DNA of 8,581 nucleotides from an uncultured Bacilli bacterium (GCA_947588865.1 CANPYQ010000050.1:1-8581), one strand, 5' to 3'; positions 1-5,624 are shown, counted from the stretch's first letter. Notes: generated by a model not told the origin, from the sequence alone. A program made the numbers and translations.

Positions 1-12
1 TGTCCTTAATGC

Positions 13-31
13 TTATCTACTTAGTAGATAA
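13..31. repeat. Short perfect inverted repeat
   Basis: Nine-base arms TTATCTACT and AGTAGATAA are separated by a single T. It could be an operator-type palindrome, or as RNA a 7-bp hairpin with loop CTTAG followed by a loose T-rich tail that ends an upstream gene. All three forward frames entering from the left edge stop by base 35, so any upstream gene cannot be identified. Nothing else is supported in bases 1-95. Confidence 0.35.
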
Positions 32-95
32 TTGATTATTTTATACTTTGGGGTCACGATGTCTTGACAAAAGTTAAAAAAATTAATATTTGTTG

Positions 96-124
96 TTGAA
101 ACAAAATAATATTTATGGTATAAT
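96..124 (+). promoter_or_regulatory. Promoter of tRNA-Ser
   Basis: A -35 box TTGAAA (96-101) is followed by a 17-base spacer and a perfect -10 box TATAAT (119-124) preceded by TGG, an extended -10. The expected transcription start near 131 lies about 7 bases before the mature tRNA 5' end at 138. Confidence 0.8.
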
Positions 125-137
125 CTTTATGTGGTGT

Positions 138-228
138 GGAGTAGTACTCAAGAGGCTGAAGAGGCGCCCCTGCTAAGGGTGTAGGTCGGGTAACTGACGC
201 GCGAGTTCAAATCTCGCCTGCTCCGCCA
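138..228 (+). tRNA. tRNA-Ser (anticodon GCU)
   Basis: Serine tRNA reading AGC/AGU codons. The acceptor stem GGAGTAG (138-144) pairs with CTGCTCC (218-224), with one G-U pair. The discriminator is G225 and CCA (226-228) is encoded. The D arm is CTC/GAG (147-149 and 161-163). The anticodon stem CGCCC/GGGTG (165-169 and 177-181) encloses loop CTGCTAA with anticodon GCT at 172-174. A long variable arm (about 182-200) marks it as class II. The T arm GCGAG/CTCGC encloses TTCAAAT. It has its own promoter upstream and a terminator downstream, so it is a single-gene unit. Confidence 0.97.
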
Positions 229-245
229 TTATTATAAATATATTT

Positions 246-270
246 ATCCTTAGTTTATAAGGATTTTTAT
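246..270 (+). terminator. Intrinsic terminator after tRNA-Ser
   Basis: A 7-bp stem, ATCCTTA (246-252) with TAAGGAT (258-264), closes a 5-base loop GTTTA and runs into TTTTAT. The stem is modest but well placed 18 bases after the tRNA. Confidence 0.65.
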
Positions 271-285
271 TTATAAGGATTTTTA
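254..285 (+). repeat. 16-bp tandem duplication
   Basis: Two exact adjacent copies of TTTATAAGGATTTTTA lie at 254-269 and 270-285. The first contains the 3' arm and T-run of the tRNA terminator. A third partial copy, TTATAAGGAT, lies at 304-313 and overlaps the ribosome-binding region of the next gene. Confidence 0.85.
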
Positions 286-298
286 TAAATGATATAAC
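270..298 (+). promoter_or_regulatory. Putative promoter of the VanZ-PAP2 operon
   Basis: A -35-like TTTATA (270-275), a 17-base spacer and a -10 TATAAC (293-298) preceded by TGA, an extended -10. The expected start is near 305, which gives a leader of about 20 bases before the ATG at 326. The -35 box sits in the second copy of the tandem repeat. Confidence 0.5.
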
Positions 299-325
299 AT
301 ATATTATAAGGATAACGGTGGTATG

Positions 326-1021
326 ATGATTAATAAATATTATAAGACTTTTGTAATTGTTTCATATCTGCTATCATTTTTAATTTTGCTTTTCTGTATT
401 AAAGTAAGATTAACTCCTAATATTTACATGCATACAGATTTTAGATTATTATTGCTATTTATAGTCTGTTTATTTATATATATTAATGGATTTATACTTG
501 TTAAAAAAATGAATTATAATAAGAAAATATTAAGATTAAACTTAATAATATACTTTTTAATATATGTTGTTACAATTTGTACATTGACTTTATTTGATGA
601 AATATTTGGCAGACAAGGTTTTGTTATTATTAAATGGAATAAAAATTTACTTGATTTATATATTAAATATTCTTTCAATATAATTCCATTTAAAACGATT
701 AATTTATATATTGCAGGTTATTTAAATGGATTTGTAAGTTTTAAAAATTTTAGTGTTAATATAATTGGTAATTTATGTGCATTTATGCCTTTTTCAATAT
801 TTTTGCCATTAATGTTTAATTCTATGAATAAATATTTAAATTTTTTAATAACTATGATAATAATTGTAGTTGTTATAGAACTATTACAATTTGCTACTAT
901 ATCCGGAAGTTGTGATATAGATGATTTAATACTAAATATATTTGGGGCAAGTGTTATTTATTTTATAACTAAAATAAAATGTATTAATAAATTTATACAT
1001 TATATGTTTTTATATGAGTAG
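326..1021 (+). CDS. VanZ-like family membrane protein
   Basis: Integral membrane protein of 231 residues resembling the VanZ family (the namesake is linked to teicoplanin resistance; the general function of the family is unclear). Visible membrane segments lie near residues 8-26, 38-59, 72-90, 145-163, 172-189 and 202-217. The second half carries the VanZ-type signature: N145-I-I-G-N149 with F153-x-P155-F156, then E185-x-x-Q188, then DIDD at 197-200 followed by N204 and a G-A pair. I chose ATG 326 over the in-frame ATG 323 because GGTGG at 317-321 then sits four bases upstream, the spacing used by other genes here. The stop at 1021 lies 7 bases before the ATG of the PAP2 gene, so the two are probably co-transcribed. 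Substrate and role cannot be read from the sequence; a part in envelope or lipid-carrier metabolism is inference from the partner gene. Confidence 0.85.
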   Translation: MINKYYKTFVIVSYLLSFLILLFCIKVRLTPNIYMHTDFRLLLLFIVCLFIYINGFILVKKMNYNKKILRLNLIIYFLIYVVTICTLTLFDEIFGRQGFVIIKWNKNLLDLYIKYSFNIIPFKTINLYIAGYLNGFVSFKNFSVNIIGNLCAFMPFSIFLPLMFNSMNKYLNFLITMIIIVVVIELLQFATISGSCDIDDLILNIFGASVIYFITKIKCINKFIHYMFLYE

Positions 1022-1028
1022 GTGGCAT

Positions 1029-1634
1029 ATGAAGAAATATCTAAAATGGATAGTTTGTTTAATATCATTTATAATCTTTATAATTTTATCAGCTTTAGTA
1101 ATAACAAAAAAAGACATATATATAGACTATGCTGTATATAATTTTATATCGAAATTTATAACCAACAATCTAACTAATTCTATTAAATTGCTAACAGAAT
1201 TAGGAAGTGCAGTTGTAGTTATCAGCATACTTTCAATTATATTTATATTTTTTAAAAACAAAAAATATGGATTTTATATGAGTATAAATTTAATTATTAT
1301 AACTGTAATGCAGTTAATATTAAAAAGTATATTTATGCGTTCAAGACCAGTAGATGTAAATTTAATATTTGAAAAAGGGTATAGTTTTCCATCTGGACAT
1401 TCACTTACTGTAATGGCTTTTTATGGATTTATAATTTATTTAATACATGCTTCAAATATAAATAAAAATAGTAAGATAATATATATTTTTTTATTTTCAT
1501 TAATAATATTAATTGTTGGACTAAGTAGAATATATTTGGGAGTACATTTTTTTACAGATGTAATAGGTGCATATTCATTTTCATTATCATATTTAATAAT
1601 ATTTATCAGTTTAGTAAAAAAACACTTGAAATGA
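1029..1634 (+). CDS. PAP2 superfamily phosphatase
   Basis: Membrane phosphatase of the PAP2 (type 2 phosphatidic acid phosphatase) superfamily, 201 residues. All three catalytic motifs are intact: K99-x6-R106-P107; P121-S-G-H124; and S166-R167-x5-H173-x3-D177, with the two histidines expected to carry catalysis. About six hydrophobic segments surround them, starting with residues 8-25. Known members dephosphorylate undecaprenyl pyrophosphate (BcrC type) or phosphatidylglycerol phosphate (PgpB type). The sequence does not decide between these, although lipid-carrier recycling for peptidoglycan would suit the surroundings. ATG 1029 is preferred because AGGTGG (1020-1025) lies just upstream and overlaps the stop of the VanZ-like gene; a longer frame from ATG 1014 has no ribosome binding site. 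The pair looks translationally coupled. Confidence 0.92.
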   Translation: MKKYLKWIVCLISFIIFIILSALVITKKDIYIDYAVYNFISKFITNNLTNSIKLLTELGSAVVVISILSIIFIFFKNKKYGFYMSINLIIITVMQLILKSIFMRSRPVDVNLIFEKGYSFPSGHSLTVMAFYGFIIYLIHASNINKNSKIIYIFLFSLIILIVGLSRIYLGVHFFTDVIGAYSFSLSYLIIFISLVKKHLK

Positions 1635-1677
1635 AATATATTTAATTTAAAGATAAAATAAAAAAATTTAATATATT
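1635..1677. repeat. AT-only inverted repeat after the PAP2 gene
   Basis: Arms at 1635-1648 (AATATATTTAATTT) and 1664-1677 (AAATTTAATATATT) pair at 13 of 14 positions around a 15-base loop. It starts immediately after the PAP2 stop codon and could protect or terminate the mRNA. It contains no G-C pair, so in DNA this AT-rich it may be chance. A second imperfect hairpin (an ATTGG/CCAAT core) follows near 1715-1734. Confidence 0.35.
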
Positions 1678-1769
1678 AATGAATAAGAATATTAAATATA
1701 TTTTGATAATTAAAATTATTGGCACCAATTATTTAATGATGCGTAGAATAATATAAAATTAATATTTTA

Positions 1770-1798
1770 GGGAAAGTTAAAAACTTTTCTTTTTTTGT
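1770..1798 (+). terminator. Intrinsic terminator, VanZ-PAP2 operon
   Basis: An 8-bp stem, GGAAAGTT (1771-1778) with AACTTTTC (1782-1789) and one G-U pair, closes an AAA loop and is followed by seven T residues (1790-1796). It is the best terminator downstream of the PAP2 gene, about 135 bases after its stop. The rest of the 1635-1915 gap is AT-rich with no supportable gene. Confidence 0.75.
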
Positions 1799-1849
1799 TT
1801 GAATATAATTTTTATAATAATAAAATTTTAATAAAATATAGTGATGGTA

Positions 1850-1877
1850 TTTATAGAAACAAAATAGATACTATAGT
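1850..1877 (+). promoter_or_regulatory. Weak candidate promoter of the endolysin-like gene
   Basis: TTTATA (1850-1855), a 16-base spacer and TATAGT (1872-1877). It matches four and five of six consensus positions and lacks an extended -10. It would start transcription near 1884, about 32 bases before the ATG. It is the best match in the gap but not strong. Confidence 0.3.
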
Positions 1878-1915
1878 TAGAAAAATAATATAAAAAATTA
1901 AGAGGAGGTGATTAA

Positions 1916-2809
1916 ATGGAAAAAGCAGTATTTATGATGGATTATTTAAATGTATCACAGGGCGCTAATGGAAGCTTTTCACATAAAGGTGATAAAGCAT
2001 TAGATTTGGCTGGTAAAGATACTGGAATAGATGATTTGAAGGCACCTTTTACTGGAATAATAAAAAGAATATATACAAATGTAAATGCAGTATGGTTAGA
2101 AAGTTTAGAAAAGGTAGAGTATGCAGATGGTACAAAAGATTATATGACAGTTATGACTTTGCATGATAATGACGTGTCTAATTTAAAGGTAGGGGATATA
2201 ATAGAACAAGGTAAATCTTATTATAATGAAGGAACAAGAGGATATGTAACAGGGAATCATATACATCTAGCAGTTGGTAAGGGTAAGTTTACTGGTAATG
2301 GTTGGTATAAAAATGAATATGATTCTTGGTGCATAAATAATCAATATGATGTACATAAGGCACTTTTTTTATCAGATAAAACTAAAATTATTAATGGTGG
2401 CGGTTATAACTGGATAAAAACTAGTGTACTTTCAACTGATTCTAATATAAATAAAGATTCAAAAAATAATATGGTATATATAGTAAAAAAAGGAGATACC
2501 TTATCAAAAATTGCGAGAATATATAATACAACAGTAGATTCTATAGCAGTAGCCAATGGAATTAAAAATAAAAATCTAATAATAGTTGGTCAAGAATTAT
2601 TAATACCTAGTAATTTAACATATTTCAACAAATATTATGGTGATAGTGTTTCTATTGTAGATTCATTAAAATATTTAGGTTATGAATATTCGTATGAATA
2701 TAGAACTAGAATAGCTAATATTAATGGAATAACAAATTATGCAGGTACAAGCACACAAAATACTAAATTATTAAATCTATTAAAAGAGGGAAAATTGATA
2801 AAACCATAA
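1916..2809 (+). CDS. Endolysin-like M23 peptidase with LysM domain
   Basis: Predicted peptidoglycan hydrolase of 297 residues. The N-terminal M23 (LytM-type) metallopeptidase shows H23 and D30 (SHKGDKALD), H83 in TLHDND, and the HxH pair H115/H117 in GNHIHLAVG, as expected for zinc binding and catalysis. A LysM domain spans about residues 187-231 (VYIVKKGDTLSKIA to LLIPS). The last 60 residues, with RTRIANINGITNY, GTSTQNTKLL and EGKLIKP, resemble the C-terminal module of clostridial and phage lysins, which is presumably wall-binding. There is no signal peptide or membrane segment, so release would need a holin, lysis or another route, as for phage endolysins. The ribosome binding site AGGAGGTGAT (1903-1912) is near perfect and suggests strong translation. 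No holin or other phage gene is adjacent, so this looks like a domesticated or stranded lysin. Domain calls are from motif recognition only. Confidence 0.85.
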   Translation: MEKAVFMMDYLNVSQGANGSFSHKGDKALDLAGKDTGIDDLKAPFTGIIKRIYTNVNAVWLESLEKVEYADGTKDYMTVMTLHDNDVSNLKVGDIIEQGKSYYNEGTRGYVTGNHIHLAVGKGKFTGNGWYKNEYDSWCINNQYDVHKALFLSDKTKIINGGGYNWIKTSVLSTDSNINKDSKNNMVYIVKKGDTLSKIARIYNTTVDSIAVANGIKNKNLIIVGQELLIPSNLTYFNKYYGDSVSIVDSLKYLGYEYSYEYRTRIANINGITNYAGTSTQNTKLLNLLKEGKLIKP

Positions 2810-2814
2810 AAAAT

Positions 2815-2840
2815 AAAAGTAATTGAATTCAATTACTTTT
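2815..2840. terminator. Perfectly palindromic bidirectional terminator
   Basis: A 26-base perfect palindrome centred on GAATTC, giving 11-bp arms (AAAAGTAATTG and its complement) and an AATT loop. T-rich tracts follow on both strands (2837-2841 forward; T4-A-T6 on the reverse). It lies between convergent genes. On the minus strand one arm also encodes the last residues and TGA stop of the TIGR04086-like gene, so terminator and coding end overlap. Confidence 0.85.
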
Positions 2841-3194
2841 TCTATTAATACCTATCATACTACCTAGGACACTAGTCATGATAAGAATTAAGTAAAACAA
2901 TAAATATTTTAATTTAAAAGAGTTATCTAATGCTAAATAATTAAAAATGATAAGAATTATTGAATATATTAAACCAAGTTTTAATCCCTCAATGAATCCT
3001 TTCTTTGTTGATCTTTTACCGATATAATAACCTCCTATCAGTAAAGATATTATTGGTATAATGATTTTAAATATAGATACTACTTTGTCACTCATTATAT
3101 TGAAATAACTAAATATAGTGACAATAAATGTTAAAACTAAAATGGTAGATAATATATATATAAAAGAGAAACCTAATTTTTTCAAATATTTCAT
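2829..3194 (-). CDS. TIGR04086-like small membrane protein
   Basis: Membrane protein of 121 residues with four hydrophobic segments (about 8-30, 40-58, 70-87 and 95-115) separated by short lysine-rich loops. The pattern matches the TIGR04086/YrzE (DUF3792) family: a glycine-rich second segment (LLIGGYYIGKRS), a following KKGFIEGLKLG loop, and a C-terminal SVLGSMIGINRK. The family is common in Bacillota and its function is unknown. It has AGGTGAT four or five bases before the ATG. It is convergent with the endolysin-like gene and divergent from the DUF421 gene, with about 72 bases between the two starts. The last codons lie inside the bidirectional terminator. Family assignment is by recognition and not by search. 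Confidence 0.75.
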   Translation of the reverse strand: MKYLKKLGFSFIYILSTILVLTFIVTIFSYFNIMSDKVVSIFKIIIPIISLLIGGYYIGKRSTKKGFIEGLKLGLIYSIILIIFNYLALDNSFKLKYLLFYLILIMTSVLGSMIGINRKSN

Positions 3195-3220
3195 TAAATC
3201 ACCTACTAATAATTATTCCA

Positions 3221-3248
3221 TTGAATAAAAAAATATTACTGATACATT
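3221..3248 (+). promoter_or_regulatory. Candidate promoter of the DUF421 gene
   Basis: TTGAAT (3221-3226), a 16-base spacer and TACATT (3243-3248) preceded by TGA. The predicted start near 3255 falls only one or two bases before the AGGTGAT ribosome binding site at 3256-3262, so the leader would be very short. It lies in the divergent gap with the minus-strand gene, for which I see no convincing promoter. Confidence 0.4.
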
Positions 3249-3266
3249 ATAAAATAGGTGATAAAT

Positions 3267-3896
3267 GTGTATTTCAATTTAATATTTAAGACAATATTCA
3301 TGTATTTTTTTGTCATATTTGTATATAGACTTATGGGTAAAAAAGAAGTTGGTGAATTAAGTATAGTAGATTTAATTGTATCGATTTTAATAGCCGAATT
3401 AATTGCACTTTCAATTGAAAATGATAAAGGTGGTATACTTATGTCCGTTATACCTATTTTAGTGTTAGTATTTGTTCAAATGTTAATAAGTTATATTACA
3501 ATGAAAAACGATAAAATAAGAAATTTAATAGATGGAAAACCAACAGTAATAATAAAAAATGGCAAAGTAAATTTTACTGAAATGTCTAAGCTTAGATATT
3601 CATTAGATGATTTACTTACCCAATTAAGACTTCAAGGAGTAAAAAGTATAGATAAAGTAAAATATGCTATACTCGAAAATAATGGTAATCTATCAGTTTT
3701 TAGTGATAATTCTGATTATCCACTACCTTTAATACTAGATGGTGTAATAGATTATAATGTATTAAATGATATAGGTAAAGATTATAAATGGATAATTAAT
3801 ATGTTAAAAAACAAAAATCTTGAATTAGAAGACGTATTTTATGCTTTTTATACGAATGGTAAGACATTTATTATAAAAAGAAGCGAGCTATTATAG
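3267..3896 (+). CDS. DUF421 (YetF-like) membrane protein
   Basis: Membrane protein of 209 residues of the DUF421 family (YetF/YkjA/YrbG of Bacillus). Three transmembrane segments (about 7-22, 33-50 and 58-78) precede a soluble C-terminal part. Family-type motifs are YRLMGKKEVGEL at 20-31, DGKPTVIIKNGKVN at 89-102, the SLDDLLTQLRLQGV stretch at 112-125, and AILENNGNLSVF at 134-145. The biochemical role of the family is unsettled; some members affect spore properties in Bacillus. The frame opens at GTG 3258, but that GTG is part of the AGGTGAT ribosome binding site (3256-3262). The next in-frame GTG, at 3267, sits at normal spacing and is the likely start. A weak all-AT hairpin follows the stop, and a separate promoter serves the next gene. 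Confidence 0.87.
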   Translation: MYFNLIFKTIFMYFFVIFVYRLMGKKEVGELSIVDLIVSILIAELIALSIENDKGGILMSVIPILVLVFVQMLISYITMKNDKIRNLIDGKPTVIIKNGKVNFTEMSKLRYSLDDLLTQLRLQGVKSIDKVKYAILENNGNLSVFSDNSDYPLPLILDGVIDYNVLNDIGKDYKWIINMLKNKNLELEDVFYAFYTNGKTFIIKRSELL

Positions 3897-3898
3897 TC

Positions 3899-3925
3899 TA
3901 AAATAAAAAATTATTTTATTATATT
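3899..3925 (+). terminator. Weak AT-only terminator candidate after the DUF421 gene
   Basis: TAAAATAA (3899-3906) pairs perfectly with TTATTTTA (3911-3918) around an AAAA loop, followed by TTATATT. With no G-C pair it would be unstable. Its position just after the stop codon is the main support. Confidence 0.3.
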
Positions 3926-3928
3926 TAG

Positions 3929-3957
3929 TTGAAAAATGTGATATTTTATGGTATTAT
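3929..3957 (+). promoter_or_regulatory. Promoter of the 54-residue membrane protein gene
   Basis: TTGAAA (3929-3934), a 17-base spacer ending TTTATGG, and TATTAT (3952-3957). The layout matches the tRNA-Ser promoter: the same -35 hexamer, spacer length and TTTATGG before the -10. The expected start is near 3964, about 19 bases before the ATG. Confidence 0.7.
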
Positions 3958-3982
3958 TTAAATAATAGAAAGGTATGTTAGT

Positions 3983-4147
3983 ATGGAAAATAAAAAGGAC
4001 TCATTCTTATTTAAAAAATTAGATTTGGCATTTGTTTATTTATTTATATTTTTAGTAGGTGTTGCGATTGTTCTCGCTATGACCTCTTATTTAAATGATA
4101 AAGTTGAACAATTTAACTCTGAGTCGATTGCAATGCAAAATTATTAA
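3983..4147 (+). CDS. Small single-pass membrane protein (54 residues), unrecognised
   Basis: I do not recognise this protein. It has a lysine-rich N-terminus (MENKKDSFLFKK), one strongly hydrophobic segment at about residues 14-36, and a short polar C-terminal tail (residues 37-54) with several acidic and serine/asparagine residues. The positive-inside rule predicts an N-in, C-out single-span protein. It is likely a real gene because it has a near-consensus extended -10 promoter 26 bases upstream, GAAAGG (3968-3973) ahead of the ATG, and a hairpin terminator starting right at its stop, so it forms a complete monocistronic unit. It lies directly upstream of the mraZ promoter, which makes a link to division or the envelope possible but unproven. 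A membrane peptide of another kind (stress or toxin-like) cannot be excluded. Confidence 0.7.
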   Translation: MENKKDSFLFKKLDLAFVYLFIFLVGVAIVLAMTSYLNDKVEQFNSESIAMQNY

Positions 4148-4180
4148 AAAAAGCACATTTACATAAATGTTCTTTTTTTT
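4148..4180 (+). terminator. Intrinsic terminator of the small membrane gene
   Basis: The stem AGCACATTT (4152-4160) pairs with AAATGTTCT (4165-4173) with one internal C/T mismatch, around an ACAT loop. An A-run precedes it and a long T-run (4173-4181) follows. It separates this gene from the dcw operon. Confidence 0.75.
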
Positions 4181-4202
4181 TATAAATTTTATAAGAAAAG
4201 TA

Positions 4203-4231
4203 TTTACAAAATTATAAAAAAAAGATATAAT
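4203..4231 (+). promoter_or_regulatory. mraZ (dcw operon) promoter
   Basis: TTTACA (4203-4208), a 17-base spacer and a perfect TATAAT (4226-4231). The expected transcription start is near 4238, inside the first of four phased repeats that probably bind MraZ. Confidence 0.8.
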
Positions 4232-4270
4232 TGTGGTACAAGGTGTAAGAAAGTGGTAAAAGGTGGGTGA
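4231..4270 (+). promoter_or_regulatory. Putative MraZ operator: four 10-bp direct repeats
   Basis: Four consecutive 10-base units, TTGTGGTACA, AGGTGTAAGA, AAGTGGTAAA and AGGTGGGTGA, place GTG at 4233, 4243, 4253 and 4263, exactly one helical turn apart. MraZ is known to bind short GTGG/TGGG-type direct repeats with 10-base periodicity upstream of its own gene in several bacteria. Here the array starts at the last base of the -10 box, covers the transcription start, and its fourth unit is the mraZ ribosome binding site. Bound MraZ would therefore be expected to repress; that is inference from geometry. Confidence 0.75.
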
Positions 4271-4275
4271 TTTTT

Positions 4276-4704
4276 ATGTTTATGGGAGAATATCATCACA
4301 ATATAGATACCAAAGGGAGGATCATAATTCCCATAAAAGTTCGTGAAGATTTAGGAGAAAATTTTATAGTCACTCGCGGTTTAGATGGTTGTTTATTTTT
4401 GTATCCTAAGATTGAATGGGATAAAATAATAGATAAATATAAACAGTTACCTGACACCAAAGAAAAAAGACAATTTATGAGAATATTTTTATCTGGCGCT
4501 ACTATTTGTGAATATGATAAACAAGGTAGAATCAATATTCCAAAGCCATTAATTGAGTTTGCTAATTTAGAAAAAGATTGCATAATTATTGGTGTTGATG
4601 AAAAATTAGAGATTTGGAGTAAAAATAATTGGGAAGAATTTATCGCTAATAATGAAGAGAATCTTTCAGATATAGCTGATAAACTATTTGTAAATAGTAA
4701 TTAA
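4276..4704 (+). CDS. mraZ: Transcriptional regulator MraZ
   Basis: MraZ, 142 residues, is a DNA-binding regulator with an AbrB-like fold that forms ring-shaped oligomers and controls its own dcw operon. Both half-domain signatures are present: D11-TKG-R15 followed by IIIP in the N-terminal half, and D81-KQG-R85 followed by INIP in the C-terminal half. The length is typical. The frame opens at GTG 4267, but that codon lies inside the ribosome binding region. ATG 4276 gives MFMGEYHHNIDTKGR, the start typical of Bacillota homologues (ATG 4282 is also possible). It is the first gene of the operon, behind its own promoter and four phased repeats that it probably binds. Its stop is 4 bases before rsmH. 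Confidence 0.97.
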   Translation: MFMGEYHHNIDTKGRIIIPIKVREDLGENFIVTRGLDGCLFLYPKIEWDKIIDKYKQLPDTKEKRQFMRIFLSGATICEYDKQGRINIPKPLIEFANLEKDCIIIGVDEKLEIWSKNNWEEFIANNEENLSDIADKLFVNSN

Positions 4705-4708
4705 TTAT

Positions 4709-5620
4709 ATGAAACACAAATCTGTATTGCTAAATGAGTGCCTTTTAAATCTTAATTTAAAAGATGATAGTGTTATAGTTGATTGTACCCTTGGATATGG
4801 AGGACATAGTAGCGAAATTTTAAGAAGAATAAATAAAGGATCACTTTTTGCTTTTGAACAAGATAGTGAGGCAATTTTATCAAGTCAAGAAAGATTAAAA
4901 AGTATTGGCTCAAATTATGAAATTATAAATGATAATTTTGTAAATATAAAAAAAGCATTGAATAAAAGAGGAATCAATGAAGTAGATGGAATACTTTATG
5001 ATTTAGGTGTTTCAAGTCCTCAGTTGGATGAGGATTATAGAGGCTTTAGTTTTCATAAAGATGCTAGACTTGATATGAGAATGGATTTAAATAATCCTCT
5101 TGATGCCTATAAAGTAGTAAATACTTATAGTTATGAAAGATTAGTTAATATTTTTTATAAGTATGGTGAAGAAAAGTATTCATCAAGTATTGCTAAAGGA
5201 ATAATTAATTCAAGGCCTATTGAAACGACATTTGAATTAGTAAATGTCATTAAAAATAGTGTTCCAGAGAGATATAAAAGAGATAAGCATCCGGCTAGAA
5301 AAATATTTCAAGCTATAAGAATAGAGGTTAATGATGAATTAAATGTATTTGAAAAAAGTTTGAAAGATGCATTACAATTAATTAATGTTGGTGGAAGAAT
5401 ATGTGTTATAACATTTCATTCTCTAGAAGATAAAATATGCAAGGATGTATTCAAAAGTGTCAGTCAAATAGATAATAATTTGAAGAAATTACCAGTTATA
5501 CCCGATGAATATTTACCTAAATATAAAATAATAAAGACAATAAATCCTAGTAAAGAAGAAATAAAACAGAACAATAGGGCTAGGAGTGCTAAATTAAGAA
5601 TAATAGAAAGAATAGGTTGA
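4709..5620 (+). CDS. rsmH: 16S rRNA (cytosine-1402-N4) methyltransferase RsmH
   Basis: RsmH (MraW), 303 residues, is the S-adenosylmethionine-dependent enzyme that N4-methylates C1402 of 16S rRNA in the ribosomal P site. Family motifs run in the expected order: the SAM-binding D25-CTLGYGGH-S34; YDLGVSSPQLD at 97-107; RGFSF at 111-115; LDMRMD at 121-126; HPARKIFQAIRIEVNDEL at 194-211; ITFHSLEDK at 234-242; and RSAKLR at 292-297. The length is usual for the family. It starts 4 bases after the mraZ stop with no visible ribosome binding site, so translation is probably coupled to mraZ. It ends 4 bases before ftsL. Nothing is truncated or unusual. Confidence 0.98.
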   Translation: MKHKSVLLNECLLNLNLKDDSVIVDCTLGYGGHSSEILRRINKGSLFAFEQDSEAILSSQERLKSIGSNYEIINDNFVNIKKALNKRGINEVDGILYDLGVSSPQLDEDYRGFSFHKDARLDMRMDLNNPLDAYKVVNTYSYERLVNIFYKYGEEKYSSSIAKGIINSRPIETTFELVNVIKNSVPERYKRDKHPARKIFQAIRIEVNDELNVFEKSLKDALQLINVGGRICVITFHSLEDKICKDVFKSVSQIDNNLKKLPVIPDEYLPKYKIIKTINPSKEEIKQNNRARSAKLRIIERIG

Positions 5621-5624
5621 TTAC

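Noticed and set aside
64..69. Perfect TTGACA upstream of the tRNA
   Set aside because: No acceptable -10 lies at 15-18 bases; TATTTG at 87-92 is poor. The TTGAAA/TATAAT pair at 96-124 explains the tRNA better.
131..140. GTGGTGTGG at the tRNA transcription start as another MraZ-type site
   Set aside because: The spacing is not 10 bases, there are only two GTGs, and there is no reason for MraZ to control this tRNA.
1635..1915. Possible small RNA or riboswitch in the gap before the endolysin-like gene
   Set aside because: Only AT-rich imperfect hairpins and one ordinary terminator are visible. The terminator lies about 120 bases before the gene and fits the end of the upstream operon; no known riboswitch core is recognisable.
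4296..4583. Minus-strand open frame of 95 codons opposite mraZ
   Set aside because: It lies wholly inside mraZ on the opposite strand, has no ribosome binding site, and its translation looks like a reverse shadow of a well-conserved gene.
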